From contig CANQLC010000015.1 in the NCBI GenBank assembly GCA_947624595.1, positions 1 to 64,000 of the forward strand: a stretch of DNA of 64,000 nucleotides, given 5' to 3'. Numbering within the stretch: the first letter of the stretch is position 1; every line of letters starts with the position of its first letter. Below are positions 24,414-33,247 of the stretch, one piece after another. Origin of the DNA: Simplicispira sp017987055 (GTDB lineage: Bacteria; Pseudomonadota; Gammaproteobacteria; Burkholderiales; Burkholderiaceae_C). The position numbers and the translations under genes are program-made. The notes beneath the pieces were generated by a model that was not told where the DNA came from, searched no databases, and was given only the letters and a program-made list of their open reading frames with translations.

Positions 24414-25682
24414 TCAATCTGCGATGTGATCGGCCCAGACCAGTGCCTGTAAATGGGCACCGTTGATTTGCGCGCTGCTCAGCTGCAAGACGTTGGCGGC
24501 GCGGTCAAAGGCGGCGTCGTCGCTGGATTCGCAGGCCTGCGCTAAGTTCAGTAAATTGCCCAGCTTGCCAGTGCCGTGCAGCAGCGCCTCTTCTACTTCT
24601 GCTGGGACGCGCAGCAAGTTCAGCGCCTCCTCCATTGGCATGCCCAGCATCACGTCGAGCAGCGAAAAAATGCCGGCGACAAACGCTTGGTCGGCCTCGT
24701 CTTGCGCCATGCCGCTCTCGGCGGCTAACAGCTCCATCAGTCGACCGCGCACCACGGCGGTTTGGCCGACCGATGAGGGCATGCCGCTGTGGCGTGAGGT
24801 AGTCAGCAGCAGGGCGGCCCAGCGGAACAGCTTTTTCAGTCCTAGCAGCATCACGGCTTGGCGAAACGAGGTGATCTCGCGCGCCATGCCAAAGCCCGAC
24901 GAGTTGATCAACCTCATCAGGTTAAAGGCCAAGCCGGCGTCCTTTTTTAGCAGCGCTTCGATTTCGTCGGTGCTGGCCTGTGCGCGCACCAAGCTGATCA
25001 GACCCAAGATACTGGTTTGGGCTGGCGTGACCAGCTTGGTATGTACCAAGGCGGGTCGGGCAAACCAGTAGCCTTGAAACAGCTGCACGCCTTGGCTGGA
25101 GACCATGTCGTATTGCTGCGCGGTTTCGACTTTCTCGGCAATCAAGTCGGCCTTGGAGTAGCGGTTGGCGTATTTGATTAATACCGCCAACTGGTCCGGT
25201 GCCAGCACCGACAAGTCCAGCTTGATGTAGTCGGCCAGCGCCAGCCACGGCGCGTAGGCTGACTGCAGCACCGTGTGGTTAAACGCCAAGTGAAAGCCGC
25301 GCTGGCGCAGGCTGGCCAAAATCGGCAGGCGGGTGGTGACTTCCTCGGTCGCGTTGTGCCCTAGTGGGGGAATCTCCAGCACCACTTTGTCTGGCTCGAC
25401 CAATTCAAGGTGGCCGCCGGCCAAGCTTTCATGCGTGCAGTTGACGAAGATGAGTTTTTTGCCGACTAGCTCGTCGCTGCCAGCGTGTGATAGGGCGGTG
25501 AACACCAGCGCCACATCGGTTGCCGCCGTATGCGCGGGACCCGAGCGCGAGCGGTTAAATAGCTCGTAGCCAATCACCATGTGCTGGGCGTTGACGATGG
25601 CTTGGCGGGCAATCAAGGTGGCCGAAGAGGGCTGCGCCTGAGGTGGGACAGGAACTTGGGTGGGGGTGCTGGACATGTTCAA
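24414..25682 (-). CDS. Degenerate EAL + HDOD signalling protein (copy 2)
   Basis: A 422-residue paralogue of the downstream gene, colinear over nearly the whole length: IARQAIVNAQHMVIGYELFNRS at the start, KKLIFVNCTHESLAGGHLELV, AEKVETAQQYDMV, LFQGYWFARPALV, then the HDOD domain with LINSSGFGMAREITSFRQAVMLLGLKKLFRWAALLLTTSR. As in copy 1, the EAL catalytic residues are missing. The two genes are 47 bp apart on the same strand and probably cotranscribed. The N-terminal 15-20 residues (Pro/Ser/Thr/Ala-rich) differ, while the HDOD cores are strongly conserved, which suggests both are functional and perhaps hetero-oligomerise. Confidence 0.85.
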   Translation of the reverse strand: MNMSSTPTQVPVPPQAQPSSATLIARQAIVNAQHMVIGYELFNRSRSGPAHTAATDVALVFTALSHAGSDELVGKKLIFVNCTHESLAGGHLELVEPDKVVLEIPPLGHNATEEVTTRLPILASLRQRGFHLAFNHTVLQSAYAPWLALADYIKLDLSVLAPDQLAVLIKYANRYSKADLIAEKVETAQQYDMVSSQGVQLFQGYWFARPALVHTKLVTPAQTSILGLISLVRAQASTDEIEALLKKDAGLAFNLMRLINSSGFGMAREITSFRQAVMLLGLKKLFRWAALLLTTSRHSGMPSSVGQTAVVRGRLMELLAAESGMAQDEADQAFVAGIFSLLDVMLGMPMEEALNLLRVPAEVEEALLHGTGKLGNLLNLAQACESSDDAAFDRAANVLQLSSAQINGAHLQALVWADHIAD

Positions 25683-25749
25683 GAGTGCAATCAGAAGACC
25701 CCTTTAACGGGTCATAAGTAGTTGTGTGGTGGGGTTGCGGTGTCGGGTC

Positions 25750-26553
25750 TCAGTGTTGTCGTAACCATTGCAACTCTGCCTCACTGAAGCCGGCTTGGCG
25801 CCTAGCGGCTTCGTTAAACGGCGGCCTCAGGCGCGGCGCTTGGTACTGTTGTACCAGACTTGGATAGTGCGCTTGGGGGTCGAGCTGGCTTTGGGCGCAT
25901 AACCAGTAGTACCAATGGTTACCAATAGCAACATGGCCGATTTCGTCGCGCAGTATCACGTCCAAGATGTCGGCGCCGGCCAGCGCATCGGGCGCGCCCA
26001 CTTGGCGCAGTTTGCGTTGAATCAGCGGTGTAGCGTCCAAGCCGCGCGCTTCCATAGTGCGCGGCACCAGCGCCATGCGTGCCAGCACATCGTGCTCGGT
26101 TTTTTCGCACATCGTCCACAGGCCTTGGTGGGCCGGGTAGTCGCCGTAGTCGTGGCCTATGGTGCGCAGGTGCGCGCGCAGCAGGTTGAAGTGCAGTGCT
26201 TCTTCCGCCGCAATGCGCAGCCAGTCCAAGTAGTACTGGCGCGGCATACCGTCAAAACGCCATATCGCGTCCAGCGCTAAGTTGATGGCGTTGAATTCAA
26301 TATGCGCAATGGCGTGGATCAGCACGGCGCGCCCCTCCAGCGTGGCCGGCGAGCGCTGCGCCACCTCGCTGTGGCGCACCAGCAGCGGGCGCTCGGGGTG
26401 GCCGGGCAGGGGCGGTGCATCGGCGGCGCGCACGGGGGCTTTTTCTGCTATTGAATAAGTAGCTGCAACCGCTTGCATATAAAGGGTTTGAGCCGCTTTT
26501 TGCTCAAAATCAGTGAGGCTTAAGACCTGTAAGGCGTGGTGACGAAGTTCCAT
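25750..26553 (-). CDS. DUF455 ferritin-like protein
   Basis: A 267-residue protein of the DUF455 family, a ferritin-like four-helix fold with likely di-metal site. Candidate ligands are in HIEFNAINLALD (Glu), AAEEALHFNLL (Glu and His), CEKTEHD (Glu) and RDEIGHVAIGNHWY (Glu and His). No enzymatic activity is established for the family. An imperfect copy of the dispersed repeat encodes about residues 13-36 near the N-terminus (TLYMQAVAATYSIAEKAPV). It is divergent from the gamma-carbonic anhydrase gene, 60 bp apart, with a TACAAT box just upstream of its start. A weak hairpin (GACCC/GGGTC, 25698-25712) lies downstream. Confidence 0.85.
   Translation of the reverse strand: MELRHHALQVLSLTDFEQKAAQTLYMQAVAATYSIAEKAPVRAADAPPLPGHPERPLLVRHSEVAQRSPATLEGRAVLIHAIAHIEFNAINLALDAIWRFDGMPRQYYLDWLRIAAEEALHFNLLRAHLRTIGHDYGDYPAHQGLWTMCEKTEHDVLARMALVPRTMEARGLDATPLIQRKLRQVGAPDALAGADILDVILRDEIGHVAIGNHWYYWLCAQSQLDPQAHYPSLVQQYQAPRLRPPFNEAARRQAGFSEAELQWLRQH
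26446..26515 (-). repeat. Degenerate repeat copy inside the DUF455 gene
   Basis: AGTAGCTGCAACCGC...GGGTTTGAGCCG resembles the reversed repeat arms within an AT-rich patch near the gene's 5' end; it is read in frame. Degeneracy lowers certainty. Confidence 0.5.
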
Positions 26554-26613
26554 CCCTACAATTGTAGAAAGCCCAGCGCTAGGTGGCGTTGTGTATCAAC
26601 AGGGAATAAAACG

Positions 26614-27141
26614 ATGGCAATTTATGAACTCGATGGCAGCGCGCCCAGCGTGGCCGATACGGCGTGGGTGGCTGACAGCGCGCAGGTGATTGGCGAGGTG
26701 GTATTGGGCGCGCAGGCCAGCATCTGGTTTGGTAGCGTGCTGCGCGGCGACATGGCCTGCATCCAAATTGGCGCGGGCACCAATATCCAAGACAACAGCG
26801 TCTTGCACGCCGATACCGGCCAGCCGCTCACGATTGGCGAGCGTGTCACCGTCGGCCACCAAGCGGTGCTGCACGGCTGCACGGTGGGCGAGGAGTCGCT
26901 GATTGGCATTGGCGCCATCGTGCTCAACGGTGCCAAAATTGGCAAAAACTGTTTGGTGGGTGCGGGCTCTTTGGTCACCGAGGGCAAAGAGTTTCCCGAT
27001 GGCTCGATGATCATGGGCGCGCCGGCCAAGCTGGTGCGCCAGCTCTCGCCCGAGCAAATCGAAGGCATACGCCAAAGCGCGCAGCATTACATCAATAATG
27101 CACAGCGTTTTCAGCGCGGTTTAAAGCCCATCGAGGACTGA
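26614..27141 (+). CDS. Gamma-class carbonic anhydrase-like protein
   Basis: A 175-residue left-handed beta-helix protein (hexapeptide repeats such as VIGEVVLGAQASIWFGSVLRGD). The three zinc-ligand histidines of the gamma-carbonic anhydrase family are visible: His65 (VLHAD), His82 (VGHQ) and His87 (VLHGC). The family (YrdA/PaaY/CaiE-like) includes active CO2 hydratases and proteins of unknown role, so activity is uncertain. The start ATG 26614 lies downstream of the divergent DUF455 gene, and a good terminator follows the stop codon. Confidence 0.9.
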   Translation: MAIYELDGSAPSVADTAWVADSAQVIGEVVLGAQASIWFGSVLRGDMACIQIGAGTNIQDNSVLHADTGQPLTIGERVTVGHQAVLHGCTVGEESLIGIGAIVLNGAKIGKNCLVGAGSLVTEGKEFPDGSMIMGAPAKLVRQLSPEQIEGIRQSAQHYINNAQRFQRGLKPIED

Positions 27142-27152
27142 TATTTTTTTCC

Positions 27153-27186
27153 ATGCCCACCCGTAAAACCCAGTGGGCATTTTTTA
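27153..27186 (+). terminator. Terminator of the gamma-carbonic anhydrase gene
   Basis: ATGCCCAC (27153-27160) pairs with GTGGGCAT (27173-27180), followed by TTTTTATTT. Confidence 0.88.
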
Positions 27187-27204
27187 TTTGCAGGAATTTC
27201 CGGC

Positions 27205-28206
27205 GTGTCTGAACTTCACCGATTTTTATTTGAGGGCCAACCGGTGCGCGGTGCCATCGTGCGCTTGACCGATGCTTGGACCGAAATGCTGCGCCGGCGC
27301 AGCGACAACACCGCTTCGGGCGCGTACCCGCAGCCAGTCAGCGAGCTGCTGGGCGAAATGGCGGCGGCCGGCGTGCTGATGCAGTCGGGCATTAAATTTA
27401 ATGGCGCCTTGGTGCTGCAAATTTTTGGCGACGGCCCGGTCAAGCTGGCGGTGGCGGAGGTGCAGTCTGACTTGGGTCTGCGCGCCACCGCCAGTTTGCA
27501 GGGCGACATGACCGAGATGGTGGAGGGCGCCGGCTTAGATGTACTGGTCAACCTGCACGGCGGCGGGCGCTGCGCTATCACGCTCGACCCCAAAGACAAA
27601 TTTCCGGGCCAGCAGCCTTACCAAGGCGTGGTGCCGCTGGTGAATGCACAGGGCAAAAAGCTCGATCGCCTGAGCGATGTGCTGTCGCACTACATGCTGC
27701 AGTCCGAGCAGCTCGACGCCGTGCTGGTGCTGGCAGCGAACGACCAAGTCGCCGCTGGCCTACTGGTGCAGCGCATGCCGGTCAAGGGCGAGGGCAATAT
27801 TGCCGCTGGTGCTGTGCAGCGCGACGAGGAAGACCAAATAGGCCGCAATGAAGACTACAACCGCATCGCCACCTTGGCCGCCAGCCTGACGCGCGACGAG
27901 CTGCTGACGCTGGATGTCGAAACCATTTTGCGCCGCCTGTTTTGGGAAGAGCCGCTGCTGCGCTTTGGGCCGCAGCAGGGCGACGGCGGCCCGCGTTTTC
28001 ACTGCAGTTGCAGCCGCGAGCGCGTCGGTCGCATGTTGAACAGCTTGGGCGTAGCAGAGGTGGATAGCATCTTGGCCGAGCAGGGGCAGATCGAGGTTGG
28101 CTGCGAATTTTGCGGCCAGCAATACCGCTTTGACCCGGTGGATGCGGCGCAGATTTTTGCTTCTCCCGCCACTGGCGCGACACCGGCGCCGCCGGCTATC
28201 CACTAA
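27205..28206 (+). CDS. hslO: Redox-regulated chaperone Hsp33
   Basis: A 333-residue cytoplasmic holdase switched on by oxidation. The N-terminal substrate domain begins SELHRFLFEGQPVRGAIVRL; the C-terminal zinc switch shows CSC (in FHCSCSRERV) and CEFC (in GCEFCGQQYRF), the four cysteines that bind zinc when reduced and form disulfides under oxidative stress. The GTG start at 27205 is supported by AGGAATTT upstream and by the family N-terminus. The length is somewhat above the usual 290-300 because of a Pro/Ala tail. The upstream terminator means it probably has its own weak promoter or relies on readthrough. Confidence 0.95.
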   Translation: MSELHRFLFEGQPVRGAIVRLTDAWTEMLRRRSDNTASGAYPQPVSELLGEMAAAGVLMQSGIKFNGALVLQIFGDGPVKLAVAEVQSDLGLRATASLQGDMTEMVEGAGLDVLVNLHGGGRCAITLDPKDKFPGQQPYQGVVPLVNAQGKKLDRLSDVLSHYMLQSEQLDAVLVLAANDQVAAGLLVQRMPVKGEGNIAAGAVQRDEEDQIGRNEDYNRIATLAASLTRDELLTLDVETILRRLFWEEPLLRFGPQQGDGGPRFHCSCSRERVGRMLNSLGVAEVDSILAEQGQIEVGCEFCGQQYRFDPVDAAQIFASPATGATPAPPAIH

Positions 28207-28314
28207 CAGCCAATAGCGGGAAACTACCTATAGTAAAAAGCTATTTAACGATAGTTAACTGTTTAGTTGAAGATAAATATATAAGATTAGCTCCATAAAA
28301 ATGAGAGGGGTTTT

Positions 28315-28797
28315 ATGGACTTTATTCGTCGTGTTTTAGGCTTAGGCGGCGAAAAGCCCAAGGCAACAGCGCCAGTTCTTTTTGATAACTCCATTCGTCA
28401 AGACTCGCGGGCACCGCAAACGGTACTTGCCTCATTGGATATTGATGCGGCCATTAATGCCCATGAGCGCTGGAAAGCGCGCCTGATGGATTATTTGGAA
28501 GGCCGCTCCACCGAAAAAATGGATCCCGACGTCATCCGCCAAGACCACCGCAGTGCGCTGGGCAGTTGGTTGCACGGTGTTGGCGTTGCCACCTTGGGCC
28601 ACCAACCGGCGTTTCCGTTGTTGATGGCGCGCCATCAATACTTTCACGAGCAGGCCGCCAACATGATTGAACTGGCCCAGCAAGGCGAGTGGGATAAGGC
28701 GGTGCAGGTGCTCAATGGTGGCTACCGCTACCGCTACGGCTCCAGCCAGATTGTGTTGTTGCTCAAAGAACTCAAGCGTAGTCTGCCGCAAGATTAA
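28315..28797 (+). CDS. Standalone CZB (chemoreceptor zinc-binding) domain protein
   Basis: A 160-residue soluble protein with a CZB-like fold: NAHERWKARLMDYLEG (first His), DHRSALGSWLHG (position of the Cys-x-L-G-x-W motif) and ARHQYFHEQA (H-x3-H). In the zinc-binding family the ligands are three His and one Cys; here the Cys is replaced by Ser, so zinc affinity is probably changed or lost. Other CZB proteins regulate chemoreceptors or diguanylate cyclases in response to zinc or hypochlorite. The 108 bp upstream is AT-rich (about 28207-28314) and probably holds its promoter, though I could not assign clear boxes. ATG 28315 follows GAGAGGGG. Confidence 0.78.
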   Translation: MDFIRRVLGLGGEKPKATAPVLFDNSIRQDSRAPQTVLASLDIDAAINAHERWKARLMDYLEGRSTEKMDPDVIRQDHRSALGSWLHGVGVATLGHQPAFPLLMARHQYFHEQAANMIELAQQGEWDKAVQVLNGGYRYRYGSSQIVLLLKELKRSLPQD

Positions 28798-28842
28798 GCG
28801 GCGGACTAATTTATCAAGCGATCACTGCCATCACGCCCTGCG

Positions 28843-29118
28843 CTAAGGCGTGTATTGCACGTAAATTTCGTTGGGTTTGACCATGCCCAACTCACTGCGC
28901 GCTTTTTCTTCGACCATATCCAAACCAGCTTTGAGATCGCTGACCTCGGACGCTAGCCGGGCGATAGCTTGGCTGGCAACGGCGTTGGCGGCTTTTTGCG
29001 CCGCCAGCTGGCGCTGCATTTCTTGCACGCTGGGGATACTGCCCCGGCCAAACCACAGCTGAGCGTGTACCGCCGCCAGCAAAGCCAGCAGCACGATGGG
29101 AACAATGCGAGAGCCCAT
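28843..29118 (-). CDS. ftsB: Cell division protein FtsB
   Basis: A 91-residue bitopic divisome protein: short cytoplasmic N-terminus, one membrane helix (IVPIVLLALLAAVHAQLWF), then a periplasmic coiled coil (about 30-75) and the conserved C-terminal EKARSELGMVKPNEIYVQ. It forms the FtsQLB complex that controls septal peptidoglycan synthesis. The gene follows eno with a 55-bp gap, the common pyrG-kdsA-eno-ftsB order in betaproteobacteria. Confidence 0.93.
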   Translation of the reverse strand: MGSRIVPIVLLALLAAVHAQLWFGRGSIPSVQEMQRQLAAQKAANAVASQAIARLASEVSDLKAGLDMVEEKARSELGMVKPNEIYVQYTP

Positions 29119-29173
29119 AAGTAATCAGCGTGTGGTTTTAGAAGGTCTAGTGGCCGGGGAGAAGCTGGGTGGC

Positions 29174-30457
<1,284 letters not shown>

Positions 30458-30537
30458 GGTTTTTCTTTCAGGAGTTGGATAAAGGGAATAAGGGGTTGCA
30501 AAGAGGCATAACGGAGCTAAAAGCGCCGCTATTTCAA

Positions 30538-30600
30538 GTAAAAATGGCCTCTAGCCCTTTAAATACGTGCGATGGAAGCTATTTATTTAATAGCAATAAC
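30538..30600 (+). repeat. Intergenic repeat copy between kdsA and eno
   Basis: TGGCCTCTAGCCCTTTAAAT followed by ACGTGCGATGGAAGCTAT in the orientation of the consensus, in the gap between two genes of one operon-like block. Confidence 0.8.
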
Positions 30601-30633
30601 TACGTATTCAAGGCACGAGGCGTATCAACCGTC

Positions 30634-31491
30634 TCAAGCGGCGAAGTCGTTTTCTAGAAAGCCGTTCTTTTTCGTCACGGCGTCGAGGGCGACCAGTGTT
30701 TCCAGCAGCGCTTGCATGTGCTTGAGTGGCACGGCGTTGGGGCCGTCGCTCAGGGCTTGGGCGGGATTCGGATGGGTTTCCATAAACAAGCCCGCCACGC
30801 CGACAGCCACTGCCGCGCGTGCCAGCACTGGCACCATTTCGCGCTGACCGCCGCTGCTGGTGCCTTGGCCGCCGGGCAGTTGCACGCTGTGCGTGGCGTC
30901 AAACACGATGGGCGCTGCCGTCTCGCGCATGATCGCCAAGCTGCGCATGTCGCTGACCAAGTTGTTGTAGCCAAAGCTGGCACCGCGCTCGCAGGCCATG
31001 AAGTTGTCTTCCTGAAGGCCCGCTTCGCGTGCAGCGGCGCGGGCTTTGTCAATGACGTTTTTCATGTCGTGCGGCGCCAAAAACTGGCCTTTTTTGATAT
31101 TCACCGGCTTGCCCGATTGCGCCACGGCGCGGATGAAATCGGTCTGGCGGCACAAAAACGCCGGCGTTTGCAGCACATCGACCACGCTGCAGACTTGGGC
31201 AATTTGCGACTCGTCGTGGATGTCGGTCAGCACCGGCACACCCAGCTCGCGTTTCACCTTGGCCAAAATCTCCAGCCCCTTGTCGATGCCGGGGCCGCGA
31301 AAGGTGCTGCCCGACGAGCGGTTGGCTTTGTCAAAACTGCTTTTGAAAATGAACGGAATGCCCAGCGCCGCCGTGATTTCTTTCAGCTGGCCGGCCACGT
31401 CCATTTGCAACTGCTCCGACTCGATCACGCAGGGGCCGGCGATCAAGAAGAAGCGGCGCTCCAAGCCGACGTCAAAGCCGCACAGTTTCAT
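30634..31491 (-). CDS. kdsA: 3-deoxy-D-manno-octulosonate 8-phosphate synthase
   Basis: A 285-residue aldolase that condenses phosphoenolpyruvate with arabinose 5-phosphate, the first committed step of KDO for lipopolysaccharide. It shows LIAGPCVIESE near residues 16-26, FKSSFDKANRSS, GIDKGLEIL, LTDIHDE and DATHSVQLPGG. Cys21 occupies the position that separates metal-dependent enzymes (Cys) from metal-independent ones such as E. coli (Asn), so this one is predicted to need a divalent metal. Its ATG overlaps the pyrG stop by 4 bp. Confidence 0.96.
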   Translation of the reverse strand: MKLCGFDVGLERRFFLIAGPCVIESEQLQMDVAGQLKEITAALGIPFIFKSSFDKANRSSGSTFRGPGIDKGLEILAKVKRELGVPVLTDIHDESQIAQVCSVVDVLQTPAFLCRQTDFIRAVAQSGKPVNIKKGQFLAPHDMKNVIDKARAAAREAGLQEDNFMACERGASFGYNNLVSDMRSLAIMRETAAPIVFDATHSVQLPGGQGTSSGGQREMVPVLARAAVAVGVAGLFMETHPNPAQALSDGPNAVPLKHMQALLETLVALDAVTKKNGFLENDFAA

Positions 31492-33155
31492 TTTTTAGCT
31501 CCTGCGCCAGTCATTTTTTGGCGCGCCATCGCCGCCTTGATGAAGGCGTTGAACAGCGGGTGGCCGTCCCACGGCGTTGATTTGAACTCGGGGTGGAACT
31601 GCACGCCGACAAACCACGGATGCACGCTGGTGGGCAGTTCGACGATTTCGGTCAACTGCTCGCGCTGCGTCAGCGCCGAGATCACCAAGCCAGCGTGGCG
31701 CAGCTGGGGCAAATAGTTGACGTTGGCTTCGTAGCGGTGGCGGTGGCGCTCGGTGACGATGTCGCCGTAAATGCTGTGTGCCAGCGTGCCGGGTTCTACG
31801 TCTGAGCTTTGCGCGCCCAAACGCATGGTGCCGCCCAAGTCGGAGTTGGCATCGCGCGTTTGGATGCTGCCGTCGGCGTCTTTCCACTCGTTGATCAGCG
31901 CAATCACCGGGTGCGGCGTGTCGGGGTCGAACTCGGTGCTGTTAGCGCCGGGCAAGTCGGCGACATGGCGCGCATATTCGATGGTGGCCACCTGCATGCC
32001 GAGGCAAATGCCCAAATAAGGCACTTGTTGCTCGCGGGCAAATTGGGCGGTGGAGATTTTGCCTTCGACACCGCGCAGACCAAAGCCGCCCGGCACCAAG
32101 ATGGCGTCGTACTTCGCCAGCTTTTCAGCCGCGTTGCTCGCATCGATGGTTTCAGAGTCCAAATGCTCAATTTTCACGCGCACATGGTTGTGCATGCCGG
32201 CGTGGCGCAGCGCTTCGTTGACCGATTTGTAGCTGTCCGACAGGTCGACGTATTTGCCGACCATCGCTACGGTGACTTCGCCTTGCGGGTTGGCGGTTTC
32301 GTACACCAGCGCGTCCCAGCGCTTGAGGCTGGTGGGCGGCGTGTTCAGGCGCAGCTTGTCGCAAATCAGGCCGTCCAAACCCTGCTCGTGCAGGATGCGC
32401 GGCACTTTGTAGATGGTGTCGACGTCCCACATGCTGATCACGCCCCACTCGGGGACGTTGGTGAACAGCGAGATTTTGGCGCGCTCCTCATCAGGCACAG
32501 CGCGGTCGGCGCGGCAAATCAGCGCGTCGGGCTGGATGCCGATTTCGCGCATTTTCTGCACCGTGTGCTGCGTTGGCTTGGTTTTGAGCTCGCCGGCGGC
32601 GGCAATAAACGGCACGTAGGTCAGGTGGACAAACGCGGTGTTGTTGGGGCCGAGTTTGAGGCTGAGCTGGCGCACCGCTTCCAAAAACGGCAGCGATTCA
32701 ATATCGCCCACGGTGCCGCCAATTTCGACGATGGCGACATCGACGGCATCGGCGGTGCCGACGCCCGCGCCGCGTTTGATGTAGTCCTGAATTTCGTTGG
32801 TGACGTGCGGAATCACCTGCACGGTTTTGCCGAGGTAGTCGCCCCGGCGTTCCTTCTCCAACACGCTTTGGTAAATGCGCCCCGTGGTGAAGTTGTTGGT
32901 TTTCTTCATGCGCGTTTCAATGAAACGCTCGTAATGGCCGAGATCAAGGTCGGTTTCGGCGCCGTCATCGGTGACAAAAACCTCGCCGTGCTGGAACGGC
33001 GACATGGTGCCCGGATCTACGTTGATGTAGGGGTCTAACTTGATGAGGGTGACTTTAAGTCCCCGCGATTCGAGGATCGCGGCAAGGGAGGCGGAGGCGA
33101 TTCCCTTGCCCAGGGAAGACACCACACCGCCGGTGACGAAGACAAATTTGGTCAT
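31488..33155 (-). CDS. pyrG: CTP synthase
   Basis: A 555-residue enzyme that aminates UTP to CTP with glutamine or ammonia and ATP. The N-terminal amidoligase domain has FVTGGVVSSLGKGI and the DPYINVDPGTMSPFQHGE segment; the C-terminal class I glutamine amidotransferase domain has the nucleophile in YLGICLGMQ (Cys near 384) and the closing HPEF. It is the first gene of the pyrG-kdsA pair (4-bp overlap) and is divergent from coaBC, 92 bp away. Confidence 0.98.
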   Translation of the reverse strand: MTKFVFVTGGVVSSLGKGIASASLAAILESRGLKVTLIKLDPYINVDPGTMSPFQHGEVFVTDDGAETDLDLGHYERFIETRMKKTNNFTTGRIYQSVLEKERRGDYLGKTVQVIPHVTNEIQDYIKRGAGVGTADAVDVAIVEIGGTVGDIESLPFLEAVRQLSLKLGPNNTAFVHLTYVPFIAAAGELKTKPTQHTVQKMREIGIQPDALICRADRAVPDEERAKISLFTNVPEWGVISMWDVDTIYKVPRILHEQGLDGLICDKLRLNTPPTSLKRWDALVYETANPQGEVTVAMVGKYVDLSDSYKSVNEALRHAGMHNHVRVKIEHLDSETIDASNAAEKLAKYDAILVPGGFGLRGVEGKISTAQFAREQQVPYLGICLGMQVATIEYARHVADLPGANSTEFDPDTPHPVIALINEWKDADGSIQTRDANSDLGGTMRLGAQSSDVEPGTLAHSIYGDIVTERHRHRYEANVNYLPQLRHAGLVISALTQREQLTEIVELPTSVHPWFVGVQFHPEFKSTPWDGHPLFNAFIKAAMARQKMTGAGAKK

Positions 33156-33247
33156 GTCAAGTGTTGGTGGTGGGAAAGCGGGATTATAGGAGGCACCCCA
33201 ATGCCCGCACGGCTGGGCAGCCCTGTGCCTCTGCTAAATTGCACGCC

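Noticed and set aside
31809..33038. Open frame of 409 residues antisense to pyrG
   Set aside because: Same reason: shadow of a GC-rich conserved gene with no motifs.
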